NCBI RefSeq assembly: GCF_007845675.1
Contig: NZ_VOBR01000004.1
Coordinates: 384,783-448,782, forward strand
Direction of reading: 5' to 3'
DNA length: 64,000 bases
Source: Lentzea tibetensis
GTDB lineage: Bacteria > Actinomycetota > Actinomycetes > Mycobacteriales > Pseudonocardiaceae
Position numbers and translations under genes: made by a program
The notes under the pieces: model-generated
Database searches by the model: none
What the model saw: the letters and a program-made list of their open reading frames with translations, nothing else
Told to the model about the DNA's origin: nothing
Shown here: positions 1 through 10,497 of the stretch, piece after piece
Layout: each line of letters begins with the position of its first letter
How positions within the stretch are numbered: the stretch's first letter is position 1

Positions 1-316
1 GACGACCAAGGTCCTGATGGGCGCCGTGCGCGCGGGCGTCGGCCGTGAGACCGCGCACGAGGCGATCAAGGAGAACGCCGTCGCCGTCGCACTCGCGATG
101 CGCGAGGACGGCCTGGTCGAGAACGACCTGCTCGACCGCCTCGCCGCCGACTCGCGGCTGCCGCTCGACCGGGCCGCGCTCGACGCGCTGCTGGCCGACC
201 GGCTGTCGTTCACCGGCGTGGCGTCCGACCAGGTCCTGTCCGTGGTGGCGCAGGTGGAGGACGTGCTGGCGAAGTTCCCGGCCGCGTCGGGGTACGTGCC
301 GGAGCCCATCCTGTGA
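1..316 (+). CDS. purB: Adenylosuccinate lyase, C-terminal part (cut by window edge)
   Basis: The reading frame is open from base 2 and ends at a TGA at 314-316, giving about 104 C-terminal residues. The fragment starts TTKVLMGAVRAGVGRETAHE and has the helical C-terminal region typical of adenylosuccinate lyase, with the conserved GRETAHEAIKE stretch. The enzyme acts twice in purine synthesis, cleaving SAICAR to AICAR and adenylosuccinate to AMP with release of fumarate. The catalytic domains lie outside the window. purC follows about 1.6 kb downstream, which fits a purine locus. The next gene overlaps the stop by 4 bases (GTGA), so the two are probably cotranscribed. Identity rests on this short tail and on context. 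Confidence 0.85.
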   Translation, partial: TTKVLMGAVRAGVGRETAHEAIKENAVAVALAMREDGLVENDLLDRLAADSRLPLDRAALDALLADRLSFTGVASDQVLSVVAQVEDVLAKFPAASGYVPEPIL

Positions 317-1116
317 AGGTGCACTCCCTGTTCCACTACCCGATCAAGGGTTGCGGCGGCGTGGCGGTGCCGTCGTCCGCCGTGGTGCCGACGGGTCTCG
401 TCGGCGACCGGATGCTGATGCTGGTCGATGCCGAGGGGACGTTCCTCAGCCAGCGTCGTGAGCCGGCGATGGCCGCCATCCGGCCTTCGCTGGCCGGGTC
501 TGTGCTGTCCGTCGGCGATTTCTCGTGCCCGGTTGTTGCCGATGGGCCTCAGGTGCCGGTCCGGGTGCACACGTGGGACGGGTCCGGCGTCGACCAGGGC
601 GATCTGGCCGCCGCGTACTTCTCCGACGTGCTGGGACAGGCGGTTCGGCTGGTCGGGGTTCCGCCGTCGTTGCGCCGCGAGTCGTTCGGGTCGACGCCGG
701 GGCTGGTTGGCTTTGCCGACGGGCACGCCGTGCTGATCACCTCGTTGTCCTCTTTGGACGGACTGAACGAGCGGATCGTGCTGCGCGGTGGGGCCGGCGT
801 GCCGATGGACCGGTTCCGGCCCAACGTCGTCGTGTCCGGGTGGGCCGAGGCGCACACCGAGGACCGGGTGCGGCGGGTGACCATCGGGAGCGTCGAGCTC
901 GGGTACGCGCGGGACTGCATCCGGTGCGCGGTGCCGACTGTTGATCAGGAGACCGGGGAGAAGGACGGGCCTGAGCCGACTCGTACGCTCGCCTCCTACC
1001 GGCGGCACCCCGATGGCGGGGTGGCGTTCGGGATGAAGGCGGCCGTCATCCGGCCCGGTGAGCTGGCCGTCGGGGACAAGGTGGACGTGCAGGAGTGGGG
1101 ATCGGCCGAGATCTGA
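313..1116 (+). CDS. MOSC domain protein (YcbX/mARC-like)
   Basis: This 267-residue protein begins at a GTG that overlaps the purB stop. The N-terminal part (about 1-110) looks like the MOSC_N beta-barrel, with a KGCGGV stretch near residue 15. The C-terminal MOSC domain carries the hallmark cysteine region [20 protein letters not shown] around residues 199-218. MOSC proteins bind the molybdenum cofactor or transfer its sulfur, and YcbX-type members reduce N-hydroxylated compounds together with a redox partner. No ferredoxin domain is fused here. Translational coupling to purB may be incidental; detoxification of N-hydroxylated bases is a known YcbX role and would make sense beside purine genes, but that link is inference. 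Confidence 0.85.
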   Translation: MKVHSLFHYPIKGCGGVAVPSSAVVPTGLVGDRMLMLVDAEGTFLSQRREPAMAAIRPSLAGSVLSVGDFSCPVVADGPQVPVRVHTWDGSGVDQGDLAAAYFSDVLGQAVRLVGVPPSLRRESFGSTPGLVGFADGHAVLITSLSSLDGLNERIVLRGGAGVPMDRFRPNVVVSGWAEAHTEDRVRRVTIGSVELGYARDCIRCAVPTVDQETGEKDGPEPTRTLASYRRHPDGGVAFGMKAAVIRPGELAVGDKVDVQEWGSAEI

Positions 1117-1315
1117 TCTCGGTCTTGGTGCGCGGGCCGCGAGTTGATCTGGCCTCGTTGCGCAGGCATCCCCAGCCCGTTGTCCGGTTGCCCAGTGGTC
1201 CGCCGCCCAGCATCTCCGGGTCACGGCCCGGCTGCACAGGCGTCCCCGGCCAGGGGACCCCTGGATTTCATTCTCCCAGCTGGGACCGACATTTCGGGGC
1301 GTGTGAGGCCTGGCC

Positions 1316-1377
1316 TGTGGACAACTCTGCGGCTGTGGACAACTCGCCGCATGGGGCAACTCGGCGCCTGTGGACAA
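1316..1377 (-). promoter_or_regulatory. Cluster of three exact DnaA boxes
   Basis: The 308-base gap at 1117-1424 has no convincing gene. It holds three exact copies of TGTGGACAA at 1316-1324, 1334-1342 and 1369-1377, the complement of the actinobacterial DnaA box TTGTCCACA. A decayed copy (ATGGGGCAA, 1351-1359) fills the remaining interval, so the four units lie 17-18 bases apart. All boxes have the same orientation. No dnaA, dnaN or oriC-type gene order is present, so a titration or regulatory cluster is more likely than the origin. The irregular 18/17/18 spacing argues against a coding repeat. Confidence 0.6.
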
Positions 1378-1424
1378 CTCAAGCGCCCTCTCAGGCTCCG
1401 TGCCTCCTCAGGCCACGAGCCGTC

Positions 1425-1853
1425 TCACGCCTCGTTCCACCTCAACCGCCCGTTGTCACCCTTCCGGCACACGAGCGGCTTCCCGCGCGAACTAACCGCG
1501 ATAGCCCCTTCAGGCCGGCAAGGCGCCCCTTCCACCACGATGAGCCCGCGGTCAGGCGTCTCGGACGCCGACGTGGGCGGCACGACGGGAATGGTCACCT
1601 CGGGAGAGGTGGTGTCCTCAGTGGTCGTCGTGGGCGCGGGCGGCGGTGGCGTGGTCGTGGTGGTCTTCACCACGATGGCGGCCACGGTCGGCACCACCGA
1701 CACGACCTCGGTGGTCCGCTTCGTGGGTGGCGCGGACGTGGGTGGTGCGGCGGTGTCGGACCCGCCCCAGCCGGTCAGTGCCAGCACGACGAGCAGGACG
1801 CCGCTGGCCGCGGCCGGTATCCACAGCGCCTTTCGGGAAAGCACGGGGTGCAC
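1425..1853 (-). CDS. Small membrane-anchored protein with Thr/Pro linker
   Basis: This 142-residue protein reads from a GTG at 1853. Residues 9-31 form one hydrophobic segment ([20 protein letters not shown]) that can act as signal anchor. It is followed by a long Pro/Thr/Val linker (about 32-100) and a compact C-terminal tail with two cysteines (C112 and C129) and the ending RLRWNEA. This layout is common for small actinobacterial cell-envelope proteins, where the tail is outside the cell. No enzymatic motif is visible and the function is unknown. It is divergent from purC with only 48 bases between starts. No clear ribosome-binding site precedes the GTG, so the start is the least certain part. 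Confidence 0.65.
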   Translation of the reverse strand: MHPVLSRKALWIPAAASGVLLVVLALTGWGGSDTAAPPTSAPPTKRTTEVVSVVPTVAAIVVKTTTTTPPPPAPTTTTEDTTSPEVTIPVVPPTSASETPDRGLIVVEGAPCRPEGAIAVSSRGKPLVCRKGDNGRLRWNEA

Positions 1854-1901
1854 TGTAAGGGCAGTTCGCCGTTCGATGAAGCCGTACGTACGCTGACCAG
1901 C

Positions 1902-2771
1902 GTGCCAACGCTCGCTGACTACCAGCACATCGCCCGCGGCAAGGTCCGCGACCTGTACGACGTGGACGACGAGCTGCTGCTGTTCGTCGCGTCCGACCGG
2001 ATCTCCGCGTACGACCACGTCCTGACGTCCGAGATCCCGGACAAGGGCCGCGTGCTGACGGCGATGAGCGTCTTCTGGTTCGAGATGTTCCAGCCGAACC
2101 ACCTGGTCGCGCACGACGACCCGCGCATCCCCGCCGAGGTCCGCGGGCGGGCGCTGCTGGTGCGCAAGCTCAAGATGATCGACGTCGAGTGCGTGGCGCG
2201 TGGCTACCTGACCGGGTCCGGGCTCAAGGACTACCAGCGCACCGGCGCGGTCTGCGGCGTCCAGCTCCCGGAGAACCTGAGGGAGGCCGACGAGCTCGCC
2301 GAGCCGATCTTCACGCCGGCCACGAAGGCGGAGATCGGTGCGCACGACGAGAACGTGAGCTTCGAGGTCATCGCGAAGAAGCACGGCGTGGAGCTGGCAA
2401 CCCAGCTCAAGGACCGCACGCTGGAGATCTACGCGCAGGCGCGCACGTTCGCGAAGACGCGTGGGCTGATCCTCGCCGACACCAAGTTCGAGTTCGGGCA
2501 CGACAGCGACGGCGAACTGGTGCTCGCGGACGAGGTGTTCACGCCGGACTCGTCGCGCTACTGGCCCGCCGACGGCTACGAGCCCGGCAAGGTCCAGCCG
2601 TCGTTCGACAAGCAGTTCGTGCGCAACTGGCTGACGGGCCCGGAGTCCGGCTGGGACGGGAAGTCCCAGCCGCCCGCGCTGCCGCAGGACGTCGTCGAGG
2701 CGACCAGGAGCAAGTACGTCGAGGCGTACGAGCGGCTCACCGGCCGGGCTTTCGCCGACTGGCTCGCCTGA
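1902..2771 (+). CDS. purC: Phosphoribosylaminoimidazole-succinocarboxamide synthase
   Basis: The 289-residue product is SAICAR synthase, which joins CAIR to aspartate using ATP in step 8 of IMP synthesis. Visible family motifs are GKVRDLYD near residue 13, [13 protein letters not shown] near residue 30 and the signature [17 protein letters not shown] around residues 90-106. The length matches the single-domain bacterial type. The GTG at 1902 gives the expected N terminus ([14 protein letters not shown]). A longer open frame runs upstream to 1095, but that extension is low-complexity antisense to the divergent small membrane protein and is not part of the enzyme. purB lies upstream and purSQL about 3.7 kb downstream. 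Confidence 0.95.
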   Translation: MPTLADYQHIARGKVRDLYDVDDELLLFVASDRISAYDHVLTSEIPDKGRVLTAMSVFWFEMFQPNHLVAHDDPRIPAEVRGRALLVRKLKMIDVECVARGYLTGSGLKDYQRTGAVCGVQLPENLREADELAEPIFTPATKAEIGAHDENVSFEVIAKKHGVELATQLKDRTLEIYAQARTFAKTRGLILADTKFEFGHDSDGELVLADEVFTPDSSRYWPADGYEPGKVQPSFDKQFVRNWLTGPESGWDGKSQPPALPQDVVEATRSKYVEAYERLTGRAFADWLA

Positions 2772-2818
2772 GTTCGTCGGGCTGTCACGTTCGTGTCATC
2801 CGGGTGTGGCGCACTGAT

Positions 2819-3466
2819 GTGGTGCGCTCACAGCTGGTGGTCTCGCTCTCCGGCATCGGTACCCGCACGGCGGACCGGTGCGCCGACCTCGCCGCCGAAC
2901 TCGACCGGCGGCACGTCCCGCTGTCCCTGCTCGTCGCACCGCGCGAGCTCGGGCAGGCGCAGGGCTGGGTGCGCGAACGCGCAGGCAACGGCGACGCGCT
3001 CCTGCTGCACGGCCTCGGCGGCCGGAGGGTTCCGGCGCACGAGGCGAACCTCCTCCTCACCGGTGCCCGCCGGGCCATGGAGACGCTCGGGCTCGACGCG
3101 GACTGCTTCGCCCCGCGGTGCAGCATCGCGTCACCGGGAACACTGACCGCGTTGCGCAGGCACCGGTTCAGCCTCTGCGCGGACGCGGTCGCCGTGCGCG
3201 ACCTGCGCACCGGCACCGAGCAGAACGGCAAGGTCCACGCCCTCGGCGACCGGGTGGAGTCGCTGCGCTGCCTCGCGCTCGTCTACTCGGCCGGCCGCAC
3301 CGCGCGGCGCGGCGGGCTCGTGCGGATCGCCGTCGACGCGGCCGACCTCGACCGGATCGGGCCGCGGCAGGCCGTGCTCGACGCGGTGGACGCCGCGCTG
3401 TCGCACGCCGCCGTGCCGACGACCTACGTCAGGCTTCCATCTCCTCGCCGGGCGTCGGCGGCTTGA
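2819..3466 (+). CDS. DUF2334-type polysaccharide deacetylase-like protein
   Basis: A 214-215 residue protein starts at GTG 2819 or GTG 2822. The beginning SQLVVSLSGIGTRTADR, the APRE stretch and the ALLLHGLGG strand follow the NodB-like barrel layout of DUF2334 proteins found in actinobacteria. In canonical family members the metal site includes an Asp and two His residues; here the first motif reads SLSG rather than a D-D pair, so deacetylase activity is doubtful. It has no signal peptide, so it acts in the cytoplasm if at all. It follows purC by 47 bases on the same strand and overlaps the next, convergent gene by 38 bases at the 3' ends. Confidence 0.7.
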   Translation: MVRSQLVVSLSGIGTRTADRCADLAAELDRRHVPLSLLVAPRELGQAQGWVRERAGNGDALLLHGLGGRRVPAHEANLLLTGARRAMETLGLDADCFAPRCSIASPGTLTALRRHRFSLCADAVAVRDLRTGTEQNGKVHALGDRVESLRCLALVYSAGRTARRGGLVRIAVDAADLDRIGPRQAVLDAVDAALSHAAVPTTYVRLPSPRRASAA

Positions 3467-4055
3467 CGGTCGTGCCGTCCGGCTTGAGGTTCTCGAACTG
3501 CGCGTAGGCCGCCTGCGGGCGGGCCAGCACCGCCTCGTGGATCGGCACCGCCACCCGCGGCGCGACCTCGCGCATGAAGTCGACGGCCTCGCCCAGGCGC
3601 ATCCACGGCGCGCCCGTGGGCAGACCGAGCACGTCGACGTCCTCGTCCGGCACGAACAGCGCGTCGCCGGGGTGGTAGAACGCGCCGTCGTCGATCACGT
3701 AACCGGTGTTCGGGATGACCGGGATGTCCCGGTGGATCACCGCGTGCTGCCCGCCGACCGCCCGCACCGTCGCGCCACCGACCTTGATGACCTCGCCGGG
3801 CGCTGCGACGCGTGCCAGAGATCCGAGCTGTTCGGCCGAGCCGGGATCGGCGATCAGCTGCGCGCCGGGGTTCGCGGCCAGCACCGCGGGCAGCCGGTCG
3901 AGGTCGAGGTGGTCGAAGTGCTGGTGCGTCACCAGCACCGCGTCAACGTTCCTGACCTGCTCGAACCCGGTCGAGAACGTGCCGGGGTCGATCAGCAGCC
4001 GGGTGTTGCCGGTGTCGATCAGCACGCAGGCATGACCGAAATGGACAAGTCGCAT
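3429..4055 (-). CDS. UlaG-like MBL-fold metallo-hydrolase
   Basis: This 208-residue protein belongs to the metallo-beta-lactamase fold, UlaG/UPF0173 branch. The N terminus MRLVHFGHACVLI is typical, and the metal-binding motif THQHFDHLD places H44, H46, D48 and H49. A later IHRD stretch and IHEAVLA near the C terminus supply further candidate ligands. Members hydrolyse phosphoesters, lactones or other small molecules; the substrate cannot be told from sequence. The ATG at 4055 is chosen because GGAGG lies 6 bases upstream; a 12-residue longer frame is open but lacks support. The gene is divergent from the protease gene and overlaps the deacetylase-like gene tail to tail. Confidence 0.85.
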   Translation of the reverse strand: MRLVHFGHACVLIDTGNTRLLIDPGTFSTGFEQVRNVDAVLVTHQHFDHLDLDRLPAVLAANPGAQLIADPGSAEQLGSLARVAAPGEVIKVGGATVRAVGGQHAVIHRDIPVIPNTGYVIDDGAFYHPGDALFVPDEDVDVLGLPTGAPWMRLGEAVDFMREVAPRVAVPIHEAVLARPQAAYAQFENLKPDGTTVKPPTPGEEMEA

Positions 4056-4155
4056 GGATTCCTCCATTACCGACGTTTGGCGGGCTGACACGACCGAGTG
4101 ACGTCGGAAGTATCACTTTTTGTGACTATCCCTGCTCACTAGGTGAGGTGACACA

Positions 4156-5265
4156 GTGCGGAGGACCCTGCAACTCCTCGCTGCGGCAGCCCTTGTCATC
4201 CCGGCTCTGGTCGGTTCGGCGTCGGCTGTGGCTCAATCACAACAACAACTACCCCAGTCCCAGCAGATCGGCACCGAGGAGTCGGTCTCGATCGGCCTTG
4301 GCGGCTCCGCGAAGTCGACGACGGTCGAACGTCCCGGCTCCGGCTACGTGAAGCTGCACTTCACGAACGTCCGGCTGATGAAGGGCGACGTGCTCACGGT
4401 CTCCAACCCTGACGGGACCGAGAAGTACACCTACACGCGCGACCTGAAGTCGTCCCTCACCGCCACGATCGACAGCACCGGCTTCTGGGCCATGTCGATC
4501 AGCGGCGAGAAAGCCGTCGTCACCGTGACGTCGCCGTTCAGCCGCGCGAAGATCGACAAGCTCGCCCGCGGCTACACCGCGGCCGAGATGTCGGACCAGG
4601 TGTCGACGCAGAGCATCTGCGGCACCAACGACTACAAGGACGCGGTCTGCTACCAAACCAGCAACCCGGCCGAGTTCACCAAGTCGAAGTCGGTCGCGAA
4701 GCTGCTGCGCAACGGCAGCTCGCTGTGCACCGCGTGGCGGGTCGGTGCGAACAACCGGCTGCTGACCAACAACCACTGCTTCACCAGCACCACCGGCATC
4801 GAGGTGTGGTTCAACTACCAGTGCCCGACCTGCGGTGGCACGGCGACCGCGCCGGTGACCAAGGTGCTGGCCGCGCAGGTCCTCAAGACCAACGCGGCAC
4901 TCGACTACACGCTCTTCTCCGTGAACAACTTCGCGGCGATCAGCTCGTTCGGCTTCCTCGAGCTGGACGCGCGGGTGCCCGCGGTCGGCGAGGAGATGTA
5001 CGTCATCGGCCACCCCGCCGGGAAGCTCAAGAAGGTGTCGCTGAAGGACGGTGCCGGGAACTGCGTCGTGCGCGCGGTGCGCGTGAACGGCAGCTCCTCG
5101 CAGTCCGACATCAGCTACATGTGCGACACGGAGGGCGGCTCGTCCGGTTCACCGGTGCTGTCCCGCCGCACGCACAAGGTCATCGGCCTGCACCACTTCG
5201 GCGGCTGCCCGAACCAGGGCGTCCGCATCGACCTGGTGGCGGCTTCGATCGGCCCGCTGCTCTGA
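4156..5265 (+). CDS. Secreted trypsin-like serine protease
   Basis: The 369-residue product has a Sec signal peptide (RRTLQLLAAAALVIPALVG, cleavage near SAVA-QS at about residue 27). A propeptide-like beta-rich region occupies about 35-150. The chymotrypsin-fold catalytic domain follows: His in TNNHC (about H207), Asp in ALDYTL (about D250) and Ser in GGSSGSPV (about S330). Several cysteines in the catalytic part (NYQCPTCGG, GNCVV, YMCDT, GGCPN) suggest disulfides. The layout resembles lysyl endopeptidase or glutamyl-type extracellular proteases; specificity is not assigned. The GTG at 4156 is preceded by AGGTGAGG. A TCAC-N5-GTGA inverted repeat at 4113-4125 lies in the divergent promoter region. 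Confidence 0.88.
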   Translation: MRRTLQLLAAAALVIPALVGSASAVAQSQQQLPQSQQIGTEESVSIGLGGSAKSTTVERPGSGYVKLHFTNVRLMKGDVLTVSNPDGTEKYTYTRDLKSSLTATIDSTGFWAMSISGEKAVVTVTSPFSRAKIDKLARGYTAAEMSDQVSTQSICGTNDYKDAVCYQTSNPAEFTKSKSVAKLLRNGSSLCTAWRVGANNRLLTNNHCFTSTTGIEVWFNYQCPTCGGTATAPVTKVLAAQVLKTNAALDYTLFSVNNFAAISSFGFLELDARVPAVGEEMYVIGHPAGKLKKVSLKDGAGNCVVRAVRVNGSSSQSDISYMCDTEGGSSGSPVLSRRTHKVIGLHHFGGCPNQGVRIDLVAASIGPLL

Positions 5266-6249
5266 TCACCCCGCGGCGGTGAGCACCTCCGCCTCTTCGG
5301 CGTGGGTGAGCCCCGCCTTCCGGGGCCGGTCGATCCCGAGGCCGCGCTCGTACTCCAGCGAGTCGAGCGCGGTCTCGGCCACCGGCCGGGTCTTGAGCCC
5401 CGCGGCCAGCGCCGGACCGGCGTCGCGGAACATCATCGCCCGGTGGCTCGCGGGCAACCACAGCGGCAGGCTGCGCGGCCCGGCCCACGGGTTGATGTTC
5501 GCCCTGTCCAGCACGGCTTCCGGCACGCGGACCAGCTCGGTGCCCTGCGCGGCGGTCGCACCGGCGATCTCACCCAGCAGCATGCCGAGCGGCTCGCTCG
5601 GCCCGGTTCCGTCGAACGTGCCCGTCAGCCGCTGCTCGGCCGCGTCCACGATCCACGCCGCCAGGTCGCGCACGTCGATGTGCTGCGCCGCCTGGTCCGG
5701 CACGTCCGGCACCACGACCTGCCCGCCGTCGGACATCCGCGCCGGCCAGTAGCCGAACCGGTCCGACGGGTCGCCGGGCCCGGTGATCAGGCCCGCCCTG
5801 AGGATGAACGCGCGATCGTCCAGCGCCTCCCTGACCGCGTTCTCCGCGGCCACCTTCTGCGCGCCGTACCGCTCCGAGGTGAACTCGGCAGTCGGGTCGT
5901 CCTCGATCGGGTCGAGCGTCTCGTGTCTGCCCGGTGCCGAGTGGTCGGAGTAGACCGAGCAGCTGGAGACGAACGTCCAGTGCCCCGCGTCCTGGCCCAG
6001 GGCTCTGACCGCCTCCCGCGCCCAGGTCACGGATGTTCGCGCCACGTCGACCACGGCGTCGAACCGTTCGCCGCGCAGCTTGTCGTAGGCGCTCTCGGTG
6101 TCCCGGTCGACGTGGACCAGGCCCGCGCCGTCCGGCACGCGGCCCGACGCACCCCGCGCCGCGCACAGCACGTCGTGGCCTCGGGACACCGCCTCGGCCG
6201 CGACCGTCTTGCTGAGGAACAACGTGCCACCGATCACCAGGATCTTCAT
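5266..6249 (-). CDS. NAD-dependent epimerase/dehydratase family protein
   Basis: This 327-residue protein is an extended short-chain dehydrogenase-type enzyme. The Rossmann motif appears as ILVIGGTLFLS at residues 3-13, and the YGAQK sequence supplies the Tyr-x-x-x-Lys catalytic pair, with an upstream Ser pair (FVSSCSVYSD). Family members act on nucleotide sugars or reduce related substrates; the C-terminal part (AGLKTRPVAETALDSLEYER) resembles actinobacterial reductases of unknown substrate. The stop abuts the protease stop exactly. ATG at 6249 has GGAG three bases upstream; GTG at 6258 is an alternative start. The gene is divergent from purS over a 216-base region. Confidence 0.85.
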   Translation of the reverse strand: MKILVIGGTLFLSKTVAAEAVSRGHDVLCAARGASGRVPDGAGLVHVDRDTESAYDKLRGERFDAVVDVARTSVTWAREAVRALGQDAGHWTFVSSCSVYSDHSAPGRHETLDPIEDDPTAEFTSERYGAQKVAAENAVREALDDRAFILRAGLITGPGDPSDRFGYWPARMSDGGQVVVPDVPDQAAQHIDVRDLAAWIVDAAEQRLTGTFDGTGPSEPLGMLLGEIAGATAAQGTELVRVPEAVLDRANINPWAGPRSLPLWLPASHRAMMFRDAGPALAAGLKTRPVAETALDSLEYERGLGIDRPRKAGLTHAEEAEVLTAAG

Positions 6250-6369
6250 GATCTCCACACTCCCCCTGAGCGCACTCGGTTTCCACTGATCTCGCGCACG
6301 GCGAACGCCCCCACTCTATGGTCGTTCGGGTCCGTCTGACCGGGGAACGGACGCGAAACTTCCCACCTA

Positions 6370-6389
6370 AGGTGTTGGCCGCAACACCT
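6370..6389. promoter_or_regulatory. Perfect inverted repeat, candidate operator upstream of purS
   Basis: AGGTGTTG and CAACACCT form a perfect 8-base inverted repeat separated by GCCG. It lies between the divergent epimerase and purS genes, 6 bases upstream of a candidate -35 for the purS promoter. Size and symmetry fit a dimeric repressor site. No regulator gene is adjacent, and no copy was found before purF, so it may serve the epimerase gene instead. Confidence 0.45.
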
Positions 6390-6395
6390 GTCGAG

Positions 6396-6422
6396 TTGAT
6401 GAACGGGCAGGTCAGGTAGGCT
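6396..6422 (+). promoter_or_regulatory. Candidate purSQL promoter
   Basis: TTGATG at 6396-6401 and TAGGCT at 6417-6422 resemble actinobacterial housekeeping -35 and -10 elements. The spacer of 15 bases is short, which lowers confidence. A start near 6430 would leave a leader of about 36 bases before the purS GTG, whose ribosome-binding site is GGGAG at 6452-6456. Confidence 0.35.
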
Positions 6423-6465
6423 CCGCGAGTACCGCCAGCCCTCTCCAACCAGGGAGCAGCCTGTC

Positions 6466-6705
6466 GTGGCCCGAGTCGTCGTCGACGTCATGCCGAAGCC
6501 CGAGATTCTCGACCCCCAAGGCCAGGCGGTGGCGAACGCCCTGCCCCGCCTCGGGTTCGACGGGATCACCGAAGTCCGTCAGGGCAAGCACTTCGAGCTG
6601 GAGGTCGCCGACGACGTCGACGACGCCACGCTCGCCAAGATCGCCGAAACCTTCCTCGCCAACCCCGTGATCGAGGACTGGGTCGTGCGCAGGGTCGACG
6701 CATGA
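6466..6705 (+). CDS. purS: Phosphoribosylformylglycinamidine synthase subunit PurS
   Basis: The 79-residue protein matches PurS in length and sequence ([20 protein letters not shown] at the start, [16 protein letters not shown] in the middle). PurS is the small scaffold that joins PurQ and PurL into the FGAM synthase complex in organisms with the short PurL. The GTG at 6466 has GGGAG at a suitable distance. It overlaps purQ by 4 bases (ATGA), so the subunits are translationally coupled. Confidence 0.96.
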   Translation: MARVVVDVMPKPEILDPQGQAVANALPRLGFDGITEVRQGKHFELEVADDVDDATLAKIAETFLANPVIEDWVVRRVDA

Positions 6706-7369
6706 GGGTCGGGGTCATCACCTTCCCCGGCACCCTCGACGACGTCGACGCGCAGCGTGCGGTCAAGTACGCGGACGCGGAGGCGGTGCCGCTGTGGCAC
6801 GCCGACCACGACCTCAAGGGCGTGGACGCCGTCATCGTGCCGGGAGGCTTCTCCTACGGCGACTACCTGCGCTGCGGTGCGATCGCCCGGTTCGCGCCGG
6901 TCATGCAGGAGGTGATCGAGGCCGCGAACAAGGGGATGCCCGTGCTGGGCATCTGCAACGGCTTCCAGATCCTCTGCGAGGCGCATCTGCTGCCGGGTGC
7001 CCTCACCCGCAACTCGAAGCTGCACTTCGTGTGCCGCGACCAGTGGCTCAAGGTCGAGAACAACCAGACGGCCTGGACCACGAGGTACGACAAGGACGCC
7101 GAGATCCTCGTCCCGCTCAAGTCCGGTGAGGGCGGCTACCAGGCCGACCAGCACACCCTGGACGAGCTGGAGGGCGAAGGTCGCGTGGTGTTCCGGTACG
7201 TGGGCGAGAACCCGAACGGCAGCCGCAACAACATCGCGGGCATCACCAGCGCCAACGGCCGGATCGTGGGTCTCATGCCGCACCCGGAGCACGCCATCGA
7301 GGCGCTGACCGGTCCGACGGACGACGGCCTCGGGATGTTCCTCTCGCTCGTCGACTCGGTGGTGAAGGC

Positions 7370-7373
<4 letters not shown>
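6702..7373 (+). CDS. purQ: Phosphoribosylformylglycinamidine synthase subunit PurQ (glutaminase)
   Basis: This 223-residue class I glutamine amidotransferase supplies ammonia from glutamine for FGAM synthesis. The catalytic cysteine lies in [11 protein letters not shown] around residue 86, and the His-x-Glu pair is in MPHPEHAIE near residue 196. [16 protein letters not shown] is the family signature near residue 48. It overlaps purS upstream and purL downstream by ATGA, so the three subunits form one operon with expected 2 PurS, 1 PurQ, 1 PurL stoichiometry controlled post-translationally. Confidence 0.97.
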
Positions 7374-9625
<2,252 letters not shown>

Positions 9626-9635
9626 TCAACAGCGG

Positions 9636-9669
9636 CTGCTGCGCATCACCCCGTGGCGATGCGCAGCAG
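9636..9669. terminator. Bidirectional hairpin between purL and the GH25 gene
   Basis: CTGCTGCGCATC at 9636-9647 pairs perfectly with GATGCGCAGCAG at 9658-9669 around a 10-base loop. It lies just past the purL stop and overlaps the last codons of the convergent GH25 gene. There is no T tract, as is common for actinobacterial terminators. Confidence 0.65.
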
Positions 9670-10455
9670 CTGGTCGGGCTTGCCGTTGAAGATGTTCTGG
9701 TCGCCGGGGAACTTGCCGGCGGCCCGCCACTGCCAGATCGTGTGGAACTCGAACCCGGCGGGCAGCGTGCCAGGTGACTCCAGCGTGTCGCCGTACCGCG
9801 CGACCCACAGCGGGTTGTTCTCCCCGAACTTCACCTTGCCGCCGACGCACTTGTTCCACCAGCTCGTCGACGTGTAGATCGTCGGATGCCGCTTGGTGCG
9901 CGCGAAGACCCGGTCGCTGAACTCCTGCACCCACGTCGTCATGACGTCCTGGTTCATGCCGTAGCAGGTCTCGCCGTACGGGTTGTACTCCATGTCCAGC
10001 GCGGGCGGCAGCGTCTTGCCGTCGTTCGACCAGCCGCCGCCGTTGTCCACGAAGAAGTTCGCCTGGTCGACGCCGTTCGACCGATCCGGCAGCGCGAAGT
10101 GGTAGGCGCCGCGGATCATGCCGACGCCGTACGACCCGTTGTACTGCTGCGCGAACTTCGGGTTCTTGTACTTCACGCCCTCGGTGGCCTTCACGTAGGC
10201 GAACCGGGCGCCGTCGTCCCAGGACTTCTTCCAGTCGACGTCACCCTGGTGGCTGCTGACGTCCATGCCGGGAACCTTGCCCTCGAGCGGCGGTTCCTCG
10301 CCGGTCCGGGTCAGCCGCGCCTCCTGGCCGTCGCCTTCGTGCCTGGCGATCTCCGAACCCGCGTAGTGGTCCGCGGAGCCCTCCGGCAAGGGCGCCGCGG
10401 ACGCCGGTGTGGGCTGCATGCTTGCGACGAGTGCAGCAATGATCAAAGTCCGCAT
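9646..10455 (-). CDS. Secreted GH25 lysozyme (muramidase)
   Basis: The 269-residue protein has a signal peptide (RTLIIAALVASMQPTPASA) and a short charged linker to about residue 58. The GH25 barrel starts at GMDVSSHQGDVDWK. The catalytic D-x-E pair is in PALDMEYNPY, and IRGAYHFA and WQWRAAGKFPGD are further family landmarks. GH25 enzymes cleave the MurNAc-GlcNAc bond of peptidoglycan, so this one acts in the cell wall or on other bacteria. It lies 42 bases after the aldo/keto reductase gene on the same strand, but no strong ribosome-binding site precedes the ATG at 10455, so it may have its own promoter. Confidence 0.92.
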   Translation of the reverse strand: MRTLIIAALVASMQPTPASAAPLPEGSADHYAGSEIARHEGDGQEARLTRTGEEPPLEGKVPGMDVSSHQGDVDWKKSWDDGARFAYVKATEGVKYKNPKFAQQYNGSYGVGMIRGAYHFALPDRSNGVDQANFFVDNGGGWSNDGKTLPPALDMEYNPYGETCYGMNQDVMTTWVQEFSDRVFARTKRHPTIYTSTSWWNKCVGGKVKFGENNPLWVARYGDTLESPGTLPAGFEFHTIWQWRAAGKFPGDQNIFNGKPDQLLRIATG

Positions 10456-10497
10456 GGACTAGATCGTCCGACCGTTTGTCCTAATTGGCCACTGGAC

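Noticed and set aside
1095-1901. Upstream extension of the purC frame
   Set aside because: It crosses the DnaA-box gap and the divergent membrane protein gene; the PurC family starts near 1902.
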